Source: Devosia equisanguinis
GTDB taxonomy: Bacteria; Pseudomonadota; Alphaproteobacteria; Rhizobiales; Devosiaceae
Length of the DNA: 64,000 nt
Direction of reading: 5' to 3'
NCBI RefSeq assembly: GCF_900631955.1
Contig: NZ_UZWD01000028.1
Location: 1 to 64,000, forward strand
The number at the start of each line of letters is the position of its first letter. Within the stretch, counting starts at the first letter, position 1. The notes beneath the pieces were generated by a model. That model was not told the DNA's origin and did no database searches. It saw only the letters and a list, made by a program, of their open reading frames with translations. The position numbers were made by a program, and so were the translations under genes. This document shows positions 43,193 to 50,099 of this stretch, one piece after another.

Positions 43193-44003
43193 GACCTTGG
43201 TTGCGCCCGTTGAGACCAAGCGCAGGACCGCATCGCCGATGGCGCGACTCGTCAGCGATTGGGTGCCGCCTGCGGTGACCTTCGTATTGGTGGCAGTGCT
43301 GTGGCAGCTGGTGGCCCTCAACAACCCCTATGTGCTGCCCACGCTGGATGCCATCGGGAACAGCCTGGCCAGCGATCCGCGCATGTATTGGGCCAATATG
43401 CTGGTCACTTGCCAGGAAATCGCCATCGGCGCCGGCGCCGGCATTCTCTGTGGCTTCCTGCTCGCGGTGCTGATGTCGGAACTGCCGATCGTCGAAAAGG
43501 CGGTAATGCCGCTGATCGTGGTGATCATGGTCACGCCGGTCGTTGCCATCGCCCCGGCATTGGTCGTGGCCTTCGGCTTCGGCATGCTGCCCAAATACAT
43601 CGTCACCGGGCTCGTGGTGTTCTTCCCTATGCTGGTCAATTCGCTGGCCGGTCTGCGCGATGTCGACCAAAAGGCGCTCGACGTGTTCAAGACGCTGCAT
43701 GCCAGCCGCTGGGAAGTGTTCCGCGACCTGCGGTTTCCCGGCTGCATGCCCTTCGTCTTTGCCGGTCTGCGCATCGCCATGCCGCTGGCCGTGGTCGGTG
43801 CGGCGGTGGCCGAGTTCGTGGCCGCAGGCCAGCAGGCGGGCCTGGGATCGCTGGTCACCATTTCGGCGGCGCAGGCGAACCTGCCGGTCACCTGGGCGAG
43901 TATCGCCCTGCTCTGTCTCCTCGGCGTGGTGCTGGTGTCGCTGCTGGCCCTGCTGCGCAAGCGCGTCCTCTGGTGGAGCGACGCGGATGTGATCGGGCGC
44001 TGA
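43185..44003 (+). CDS. ABC permease, SsuC/TauC-like
   Basis: A 272-aa inner-membrane permease. Helix 1 is WVPPAVTFVLVAVLWQLVAL and the EAA-like cytoplasmic loop is DVFKTLHASRWEVFRDLRFP followed by GCMPFVFAGLRIAMPLAVVG. It overlaps the ATPase by 8 bp. Membership is clear and the substrate is not. Confidence 0.92.
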   Translation: MSETLVAPVETKRRTASPMARLVSDWVPPAVTFVLVAVLWQLVALNNPYVLPTLDAIGNSLASDPRMYWANMLVTCQEIAIGAGAGILCGFLLAVLMSELPIVEKAVMPLIVVIMVTPVVAIAPALVVAFGFGMLPKYIVTGLVVFFPMLVNSLAGLRDVDQKALDVFKTLHASRWEVFRDLRFPGCMPFVFAGLRIAMPLAVVGAAVAEFVAAGQQAGLGSLVTISAAQANLPVTWASIALLCLLGVVLVSLLALLRKRVLWWSDADVIGR

Positions 44004-44043
44004 GGCGCCCATCACCCTCCCCAATTCACGAAAGACCATACCT

Positions 44044-45390
44044 ATGAAAAAGCTGCGCTTTGGGCTGTTCGAAAACGCCCAGACCAATGATTCCGGCACG
44101 TCCACCTGGCGCCATCCCGACAGCGAACGGCACAATTTCGATACGCTCGATTATTGGCTCGACATTGCCCGCATGTGCGAGGACGCCAAGCTCGACTTCC
44201 TGTTCCTGGCCGACGCCTGGGGCTGGGCCGATGTGAAGGGCAAGCGCCCGGACATCTGCGACACCGAAGGGCTGGACCTGCCGCGGCTCGATCCTGCCAT
44301 TGTCGGCGCGGCGCTGCTCTCGGCCACCGACAAGCTCGGCATCGTCATGACTGGCTCGACCCTGCTCGAACAGCCCTATGCCTTTGCGCGCCGCATGCAG
44401 AGCCTCGACCACCTGTCCAAGGGCCGCATCGGCTGGAATGTGGTGACGACGGGCACGGCCGAGACTGCCGTCGCGGCCTTCGGCGTGCCCATGGTGGCCC
44501 ATGACGAGCGCTACAATATGGCAGACGACTTCATGGCGCTGGTCTATAAGCTGTTCGAGGGCGCCTGGGAGCGCGACGCGCTGGAGCGCAACAAGGCCGG
44601 GCGCTATGCCAATCCAGACAAGGTGCACCGCATCGCCCATGACGGCCCCTATTTCCGCTCGCATGGCTTTGGCAACGCCTCCTATTCGCCCCAGGGCACG
44701 CCGGTGCTGTTCCAGGCGGGCTCGTCGGATCGCGGCAAGGCTTTTGGCGGCAAGCATGGCGAATGCATCTTCCTGGGTGGCGGCACAGCGGAAAAGCTGG
44801 CTGCGCAGGTCAAATCAATCCGCGACGAGGCCGTCGCCAATGGCCGCGATGCCAACGCGATCAAGCTGATGAGCGCCTTCTCCTGCGTAGTCGCGCCCAC
44901 CAGGGAAGAGGCGCAGCGCAAGCATCAGGAGATCCTCGACGCGCAGACGCCCGAGGTGGCTGTCGCCTCCTATGCCTGGTTCACGGGGCTCGACCTGTCA
45001 TCCTTCGATCCGGCGACCAAGATGAGCGATCTGCATACCGAGCTGTCGCAGACCCAGATTGCCCGCTTCGGCGACAAGACCGTGGGTGAAGTGCTCAAGG
45101 ACTGGCATGCCCATGGCGTGCGCACCAATCCCTATGTCGGCACGCCCGAGGAGATCGCCGATATCCTGTGCGATCTGGCGGAAAAGACCGATCTCGACGG
45201 CTTCCTGTTTACCCCGCTGATTCAGCCCACTTCGACCCGCGACTTCATCGAAATGGTGCTGCCCATCCTGCGCGAACGGGGCGTCGCGGCATCGGATTAC
45301 GAAGGCGACACGCTGCGCGAACGCCTGCTGGGCACGCCCACGCCGATGCTGCGCGACGATCACCCCGGCGCGGGCTATCGCAAGCTTTAG
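44044..45390 (+). CDS. FMN-dependent LLM-class monooxygenase (NtaA/SnaA/DszA-like)
   Basis: A 448-aa bacterial-luciferase-like flavin monooxygenase of the NtaA/SnaA/SoxA(DszA) group, which uses FMNH2 and O2 to open or cleave C-N or C-S compounds (nitrilotriacetate, EDTA, dibenzothiophene sulfone). Landmarks are LDFLFLADAWGWADVKG, VMTGSTLLEQPYAFARRMQS, the flavin segment LSKGRIGWNVVTTG and VLFQAGSSDRGKAFGGKHGE. Such enzymes need a separate reductase, and one is encoded at 46105. It is 40 bp behind the importer permease and ends in a 4-bp convergent overlap with the PadR gene. Actual substrate unknown. Confidence 0.9.
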   Translation: MKKLRFGLFENAQTNDSGTSTWRHPDSERHNFDTLDYWLDIARMCEDAKLDFLFLADAWGWADVKGKRPDICDTEGLDLPRLDPAIVGAALLSATDKLGIVMTGSTLLEQPYAFARRMQSLDHLSKGRIGWNVVTTGTAETAVAAFGVPMVAHDERYNMADDFMALVYKLFEGAWERDALERNKAGRYANPDKVHRIAHDGPYFRSHGFGNASYSPQGTPVLFQAGSSDRGKAFGGKHGECIFLGGGTAEKLAAQVKSIRDEAVANGRDANAIKLMSAFSCVVAPTREEAQRKHQEILDAQTPEVAVASYAWFTGLDLSSFDPATKMSDLHTELSQTQIARFGDKTVGEVLKDWHAHGVRTNPYVGTPEEIADILCDLAEKTDLDGFLFTPLIQPTSTRDFIEMVLPILRERGVAASDYEGDTLRERLLGTPTPMLRDDHPGAGYRKL

Positions 45391-46004
45391 GTGACAGGCG
45401 CCGGGGCGACATCAGTCGATGGCCGCCCCGGCGCACCGGCTTCGCCGTCGAAGACGTAGTGGCCGGCGAGAATGCGGTCGTAGAGCCCGCGCGCCCATTC
45501 CTGTTCGGCGCGCAGGCGGACGCTCGAGAGCTCGAAGATCTCCCGGACATAGGCCGGCGTGGTGGTCGAGCGGGCCACATCGGCGATGTCGAAGCCGTTG
45601 CTGGCGATCTTGGCGTCGATCTCGGTGATGCGGAATTTCAGGGCAGCAACGACTTCGGGGCGGCTGAGCAGGAACATGAAGGAGGTCAGCGCCATGACCG
45701 GCTTGGGGTCGAAGGTTTCGACGGTCCAGAGGGTTTGGCGCAGCAGGCGCATCAGTTCGACCACGCCCTGCGGGGTTGTCTGGTAGGTGGTGCGTTCGGG
45801 CCGATTGCCGGAGGCTTCCGTGCCGGCCTCCTGAATATAGCCGTCTTGCTTGAGCGACTTGAGTGCATTGTAGATGGAGCCAGGCTGGATATTGGCCCAT
45901 TCGTCGACATGCCAGGTCATCAGTTCGCGGCGCAGGAAGTAGCCATGCACCGGTTCGAACTGGCGCACGGCGCCGAGCACGACCAGGCGGGTAATGTTGG
46001 ACAT
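45387..46004 (-). CDS. PadR-family transcriptional regulator
   Basis: A 205-aa winged-helix repressor. The N-terminal PadR domain reads LVVLGAVRQFEPVHGYFLRR, then EWANIQPGSIYNALKSLKQD and PERTTYQTTPQGVVELMRLL; the C-terminal half is helical (PEVVAALKFRITEIDAKIAS) as in PadR/Vir-type proteins and likely forms the dimer and ligand site. It lies between the importer-monooxygenase operon and the reductase-kinase pair and faces the latter. Palindromes like TCAAATTTGA near both promoters suggest it represses both. The inducer is unknown; PadR proteins often sense aromatics. Confidence 0.9.
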   Translation of the reverse strand: MSNITRLVVLGAVRQFEPVHGYFLRRELMTWHVDEWANIQPGSIYNALKSLKQDGYIQEAGTEASGNRPERTTYQTTPQGVVELMRLLRQTLWTVETFDPKPVMALTSFMFLLSRPEVVAALKFRITEIDAKIASNGFDIADVARSTTTPAYVREIFELSSVRLRAEQEWARGLYDRILAGHYVFDGEAGAPGRPSTDVAPAPVT

Positions 46005-46079
46005 GACGCGTCTCCAAGGTGATGGCCAGAGCTGATGCTTGCCACCCTTTTACAAATGGATTAGCGTCATCTCAAATAA

Positions 46080-46089
46080 TCAAATTTGA
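46080..46089. promoter_or_regulatory. Perfect palindrome, candidate PadR operator
   Basis: TCAAATTTGA is a perfect 10-bp palindrome 15 bp before the flavin reductase start and 75 bp before the PadR start. A partial copy, CTCAAATAATCAAA, precedes it. Two relatives occur at 41174-41197. Confidence 0.5.
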
Positions 46090-46104
46090 CTACAAGGGGT
46101 GGAG

Positions 46105-46593
46105 ATGTTGGATCAAGAGGCTGCAGGGGCATTGCGCCGGGCTTTCTCGCTTTTTCCTACTGGTGTCGTCGCCATGTGCGCAGAGGACGAGGACGGGCCG
46201 GTGGGCATTGCCGTCAATTCGTTCAGTTCGGTGTCGCTGGATCCACCGCTGGTTTCGGTATGCGTGGCGCGCCAGTCCACCACCTGGCCCAGGCTAGACC
46301 GCCTGCCGCGCATCGGCCTCAGCATTCTCGCTGCCGATCAAGAACGGCTGTCGCGGCAATTGTCTTCGCGCAACGGCGACCGCTTTGCCGGCGTTTCGCT
46401 GGCCCGGGGCGAAGGCAGCGCGCTGTTCATAGACGGGGCGACGCTATGGCTCGACTGCAGCATCCATGCGCGGCTGGAGGGCGGCGACCATTTGATCATC
46501 CTCTTCGAGGTGCACAAGACCACCGTGTTCCCCAATGTCGCCCCGCTGGTCTTTCACCAGAGCCAGTATCTTGGCCTTTCCCGCGCATCCTGA
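46105..46593 (+). CDS. Flavin reductase family protein
   Basis: A 162-aa NAD(P)H:flavin oxidoreductase of the HpaC/DszD-like fold, expected to supply FMNH2 to the neighbouring monooxygenase. FSLFPTGVVAMCAEDEDGPV is the start of the family pattern, then GIAVNSFSSVSLDPPLVSVC, the typical (T/S)SxxSVSLDPPLV segment, and RFAGVSLARGEG. AAGGGG precedes ATG 46105; a GTG at 46099 is also in frame. It overlaps the riboflavin kinase gene by 59 bp in another frame. Confidence 0.88.
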   Translation: MLDQEAAGALRRAFSLFPTGVVAMCAEDEDGPVGIAVNSFSSVSLDPPLVSVCVARQSTTWPRLDRLPRIGLSILAADQERLSRQLSSRNGDRFAGVSLARGEGSALFIDGATLWLDCSIHARLEGGDHLIILFEVHKTTVFPNVAPLVFHQSQYLGLSRAS

Positions 46594-46990
46594 CTGTCAC
46601 TCGATCCGTATCGACGGTGTGGTGGTGCATGGCGACAAGCGCGGCCGGGTGCTTGGGTTTCCCACCGCAAACCTGGCCGTGGACGCGGTGTCAGCGCCGC
46701 TGCCGGCGGACGGGGTTTATTGTTGCCAGGTCGATCTGGGGGACAGCGCTGGGCCGCATGGCGCCACCTGCAGCATCGGGCTCAACCCGACGTTTGGTGA
46801 CGTCACCAGCACGCGTGTCGAAGTGTTCATCCATGATTTTGAGGGCGACCTCTATGGGCAGCGCCTGACGCTCCGGGTTCTGACGTGCTTGCGGGAAATG
46901 CGCCGGTTCGAGAGTGTGGCGGCGCTTATTTCGCAGACCGAGGCGGATGTGCGGAGATCACGGGCGCTGCTGGAAAGGGTTTGGCGGTAG
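46535..46990 (+). CDS. Stand-alone riboflavin kinase
   Basis: A protein of up to 151 aa corresponding only to the kinase half of bifunctional RibF; it would convert riboflavin to FMN. The family motifs are all present: VVVHGDKRGRVLGFPTANLA (PTAN, residues 43-46), then a Gly-rich strand (ADGVYCCQVDLG), CSIGLNPTFGD, and RVEVFIHDFEGDLYGQRL with Glu96 as the expected catalytic base. No FMN adenylyltransferase half is attached or adjacent. ATG 46535 overlaps the reductase; later starts such as TTG 46571 would still keep the whole domain. Context: FMN for the LLM monooxygenase. Confidence 0.85.
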   Translation: MSPRWSFTRASILAFPAHPDCHSIRIDGVVVHGDKRGRVLGFPTANLAVDAVSAPLPADGVYCCQVDLGDSAGPHGATCSIGLNPTFGDVTSTRVEVFIHDFEGDLYGQRLTLRVLTCLREMRRFESVAALISQTEADVRRSRALLERVWR

Positions 46991-47040
46991 GTGGGGCACC
47001 GCCTGGAGATGGCCGTTCGCCGGTGGGCGTTTGCTGAACC

Positions 47041-47081
47041 TGCAGCACCCCCACCTAACCTCCCCCTGTAGAAGGGGGAGG
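47041..47081. repeat. 41-bp intergenic palindromic repeat, copy 2
   Basis: TGCAGCACCCCCACC, then CCTCCCCC (47059-47066) and GGGGGAGG (47074-47081). Same 41-bp layout as 111-151, with about five differences that leave the stem intact. The surrounding 226-bp gap (46991-47216) holds nothing else I recognise. Confidence 0.75.
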
Positions 47082-47216
47082 GAGAGCAGGCGCCGAAGCT
47101 GAAGCGCCTCTCAACGCGCTCAAAGTGAACATTCCGCTGCAAAAGGGGAGGAGCCGCGTCGTGTTTGGTGTGCGATGTCGTCAGCCACACAGGCAAGCCT
47201 CACTGCCCGGGACGGG

Positions 47217-47705
47217 TCATTCCGGTTTCCAGATGGGCGAGGTCTCGCGCTTGAGCGGGCCCATATGGGCAATATCCTCGCCACGGCGCATGGCGATGTT
47301 CATGCGGAAGGAATTGCCGATACGTTCGGAGCGTTCGATGAAGAGCGCTGAGATCGCGGGTGGGCAGAGCTCTTCGACCGTTTCGCGGAACAGGCGCAGC
47401 CAGCGCATGAAGTGGGCGTCGCCCAGTTCGGGAATGGCCATGTGCTTGGGCATGGGGCGGCCAGTGAAACGGCCGGTGCCGAGCAACATGGCGGACCAGA
47501 AATCGGCGATCTTGGCGAGATGAGAAGGCCATTCGGCGTCGGGGATGACGCGATTGAACACCGGGCCGACGACGTCGTCGCGGCGGGCCCTGGCATAGAA
47601 TTCATCGACAACGGCGCGGATCATGGTCTCGTCGAGGCCGTCCGGCGTGTCCCAGCCGATGCGGGTGAGGCGCGTAAGTTCGGGCGGACGCTCAGGCAGA
47701 GACAT
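47217..47705 (-). CDS. Group III truncated haemoglobin
   Basis: A 162-aa haem protein with the shortened 2-on-2 globin fold. IRAVVDEFYARARRDDVVGP is the first conserved helix, followed by WPSHLAKIADFWSAMLLGTG with the family's H-x6-FW. Proximal His98 lies in GDAHFMRWLRLF. Group III globins bind O2, NO or peroxide. The ATG at 47705 overlaps the upstream regulator stop by 14 bp, so both are co-transcribed. Its link to a Cys-rich regulator and to sodB suggests a role in nitric oxide or oxidative stress (inference). Confidence 0.85.
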   Translation of the reverse strand: MSLPERPPELTRLTRIGWDTPDGLDETMIRAVVDEFYARARRDDVVGPVFNRVIPDAEWPSHLAKIADFWSAMLLGTGRFTGRPMPKHMAIPELGDAHFMRWLRLFRETVEELCPPAISALFIERSERIGNSFRMNIAMRRGEDIAHMGPLKRETSPIWKPE

Positions 47706-48366
47706 GGTCGGTGGCCTTGATGGAATAGGTGCAGCGGCGGCCGCCGCTGACGATATGATCCTGTCGCTCGACGTCCACGCCAGGACCCAGAACGCTACGG
47801 AACACGTCGATTTCGGCGCGGCAGAAATTCTGGCAGGCGGTGGCGGCTGCGCAGATCGGGCAGTGATTTTCGATGAGCAAGAGCGAGCCATCGGGCTGTT
47901 CGGTCCAGGCGGCCATATAGCCTTCGGCGCTGCGCAACTCAGTCAGGGCGGCGACACGGTCCTTGAGAGTGGCGGCGTTCGCGGTGGCGGCGAGGTAGGC
48001 CCGGCGCGTGTCGGCCTCGCGCGCTGCAATGATGGCGTCGAGTGCCGCATCGCCGAGATGGCTGCGCACGATATCGAGCAATTGCACGGTAAGCGCTGCA
48101 TGGGTATCGGGGAAGCGCGCCTGCGCCGCAGCGGTGAGGCTCCACACCTGGGTGGGGCGGCCAACGCCGGCGGGCACGCTTTGTGGCTCGACCAGACCCT
48201 CTTCGGCAAGGCGCACCAATTGCTGGCGCGCCGCCTCGCCCGAGGTGCCGAGCCGCTCGCCCAAAGCAGCGGCAGAGAGGCCGCCCTGCATCTTGAGCGT
48301 CATCAGCACCCGCTCGGCAGGATTGCGGGGAGACCAGGACGCATTTTCCAAGGTCGAACTTGACAT
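47692..48366 (-). CDS. ArsR-type HTH regulator with C-terminal Cys cluster (SufR/COG2345-like)
   Basis: A 224-aa regulator. The N-terminal winged helix is AERVLMTLKMQGGLSAAALG, then TSGEAARQQLVRLAEEGLVE. The C-terminal region carries Cys in HCPICAAATACQNFC and again in GGRRCTYSI, a pattern that holds an iron-sulfur cluster in SufR-like proteins. Its likely signal is therefore iron, O2 or NO (inference). ATG 48366 is used; ATG 48393 (nine residues longer) is equally possible, and neither has a clear Shine-Dalgarno. It diverges from sodB and overlaps the truncated haemoglobin gene. Confidence 0.82.
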   Translation of the reverse strand: MSSSTLENASWSPRNPAERVLMTLKMQGGLSAAALGERLGTSGEAARQQLVRLAEEGLVEPQSVPAGVGRPTQVWSLTAAAQARFPDTHAALTVQLLDIVRSHLGDAALDAIIAAREADTRRAYLAATANAATLKDRVAALTELRSAEGYMAAWTEQPDGSLLLIENHCPICAAATACQNFCRAEIDVFRSVLGPGVDVERQDHIVSGGRRCTYSIKATDHVSA

Positions 48367-48486
48367 ATCAGCGGAAAGGGTTTTCAAAGCCATTGCTTGG
48401 AAATTAAACGCCTCGCGCCAAAAACGCAAGGCACCGGCCGGTCGACAATGTCGCAGCGGCCGGAATCGACCGAAAGGAAACCCGAA

Positions 48487-49089
48487 ATGAGCTTTTCGCT
48501 GCCCACCCTGCCCTATTCCGTCAATGCCCTCGCCGAGCGCGGCATGAGCCAGGAAACCCTGGAGTTGCACCATGGCAAGCACCACCAGGCCTATGTGACG
48601 GCGCTTAACGGCTTCGTGGAGAAGAACCCGGACCTGCAGGGCAAGTCGCTCGAAGAGATCGTCGCTTTTGCCAAGGACAAGGCGGATCTGGCCCCGGTTT
48701 TCAACAATGCCGGCCAGCATTGGAACCACATTCACTTCTGGCAGGCGCTGTCGCCGAAGGGCGGCGCGCTGCCGGGCAAGCTCGAAGCCAAGATCGTCGA
48801 GGATTTCGGCTCGGTCGACGCCTTCAAGGAGAGCTTCAAGACTGCCGCCACCACCCAGTTTGGGTCGGGCTGGGCCTGGCTGGTGCTCGGCACAGATGGC
48901 AAGCTCAAGACCACCAAGACCCCGAACGGCTCCAATCCGCTGGCCACGGGCGAAGGCAAGCCGCTGCTCGGGCTCGATGTGTGGGAGCACTCATACTATG
49001 TCGATTTCCGCAATCGTCGCCCGGACTATGTGAGCAACTTCCTCGACAAGCTGGCCAATTACGAGTTCGCCGAAGCCAATCTCGGCTGA
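48487..49089 (+). CDS. sodB: Superoxide dismutase, Fe type
   Basis: A 200-aa cytoplasmic dismutase. The metal ligands are His28 (ELHHGKHH), His81 (WNHIHFW), Asp164 and His168 (LDVWEHSYY), all present. The Gln in NNAGQHWNH, in the N-terminal half, is typical for the Fe form. The C-terminal domain is complete (DYVSNFLDKLANYEFAEANL). AAGGAA precedes ATG 48487. It is followed by a perfect hairpin and is divergent from the Cys-rich regulator. Confidence 0.95.
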   Translation: MSFSLPTLPYSVNALAERGMSQETLELHHGKHHQAYVTALNGFVEKNPDLQGKSLEEIVAFAKDKADLAPVFNNAGQHWNHIHFWQALSPKGGALPGKLEAKIVEDFGSVDAFKESFKTAATTQFGSGWAWLVLGTDGKLKTTKTPNGSNPLATGEGKPLLGLDVWEHSYYVDFRNRRPDYVSNFLDKLANYEFAEANLG

Positions 49090-49113
49090 TCTTGTTCCTG
49101 ACCCGACAGTTCC

Positions 49114-49139
49114 GGTCTTGCCCCGCGCGGGGCAAGACC
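49114..49139 (+). other. Perfect hairpin downstream of sodB
   Basis: GGTCTTGCCCC and GGGGCAAGACC form an 11-bp stem with loop GCGC, 24 bp after the stop. No T-run follows, so it may be a 3' stability element or a dispersed palindrome. Confidence 0.6.
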
Positions 49140-49172
49140 AAACTTCGTTTGCACCGATAGCGACTCTGCGCG

Positions 49173-49724
49173 ATGACTACGCTCATGCCCGAATTCGACC
49201 TGCCCGACACCATGGCGCTCCGCCCGCTTCGCCGCCCCACCGTCAGCGATGCCGAGTTTCGCGCGGCCATGTCGGGCATGGCATCGACGGTGCATGTGGT
49301 GACGGCGCGGCGCGGCGATGAGCGCGTGGGGCGCACGATGACCTCGGTGATGTCACTGTCGGCGCACCCGCCGGCGCTGCTGATCTCGGTGGATATCGTC
49401 AGCCGGCTGGCCGATCTCATCGCGCGCACTGGCGGGTTTTCGCTGGCCATGCTGGCGAGCGACCAGACGGCGGTGGCCGATGCCTTTGCCGGCAAGGTGG
49501 CGGCCGAACACCGGTTCACGCATGGGCAATGGGGCCAGTGGCCTTCGGGCCAGCCAATGCTGCTTGGCGCGGCGACGGCGCTGGATTGCGAAGTGATCGG
49601 GGCGATGGAAACAGGCACGCATGTGCTGTTTGCCGGCGCCATCATCGAGGCCGAGACTGCAACCGAGCGGCAGCCGCTTATGTGGCACCGGCATGGCTAT
49701 CACCAGCCCGGCGGGCTCGACTGA
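49173..49724 (+). CDS. Flavin reductase-like FMN-binding protein
   Basis: A 183-aa protein of the flavin reductase-like split-barrel family. FRAAMSGMASTVHVVTARRG, then MTSVMSLSAHPPALLISVDI and GGFSLAMLASDQTAVADAFA follow the family order. It ends MWHRHGYHQPG. It lies alone after sodB with no monooxygenase beside it. It could reduce free flavin or partner an unlinked enzyme. ATG 49173 has no strong Shine-Dalgarno; an in-frame ATG lies at 49185. Confidence 0.78.
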   Translation: MTTLMPEFDLPDTMALRPLRRPTVSDAEFRAAMSGMASTVHVVTARRGDERVGRTMTSVMSLSAHPPALLISVDIVSRLADLIARTGGFSLAMLASDQTAVADAFAGKVAAEHRFTHGQWGQWPSGQPMLLGAATALDCEVIGAMETGTHVLFAGAIIEAETATERQPLMWHRHGYHQPGGLD

Positions 49725-49812
49725 CCCGGCACAAGGTGCAAGACTGCGACCGACTCGGCCCGATGCAACGGCCTCAGCCGCGTTGCGTTCTCCCGCTCAT
49801 CTGGAGAGGATC

Positions 49813-50091
49813 TTGCCCCGCTACTTCTTTCACTACCGCACCGACAAGGAACTGATCCGCGACCCGGATGGCAGCGAACATGCCAATCTGGAGGCCGCCG
49901 AGCAGAATGCCGCCGAAATCGGCCGCGCCATCATCGACCGCGTCGCGGGCGAAGGCGGGGAAATGGACCTTCCGCGCTCCATCGAGATCACCGACGCCTC
50001 CGGGCGCGAACTGCTTTACGTGGTGTTCTGGGCCGGACCGAAAATCGGGTCGGGCCCGGCAACGCCGGTGGAGCCGGCGCTGCTGCATTAG
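49813..50091 (+). CDS. Small DUF6894-like protein
   Basis: A 92-aa acidic protein with the family core RYFFHYRTDKELIRDPDGSE, then ANLEAAEQNAAEIGRAIIDR and SGRELLYVVFWAGP. Small proteins of this shape are common in Hyphomicrobiales and of unknown function. The start is TTG 49813, with GGAGAGGA upstream. It converges on the glutamate dehydrogenase gene, 8 bp apart. Confidence 0.72.
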   Translation: MPRYFFHYRTDKELIRDPDGSEHANLEAAEQNAAEIGRAIIDRVAGEGGEMDLPRSIEITDASGRELLYVVFWAGPKIGSGPATPVEPALLH

Positions 50092-50099
50092 GCCGGTTC

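Noticed and set aside
44044-45390. Naming the LLM monooxygenase as dibenzothiophene sulfone or nitrilotriacetate monooxygenase
   Set aside because: The family is shared by many substrates and neither partner DszB/DszC nor other NTA genes are present.
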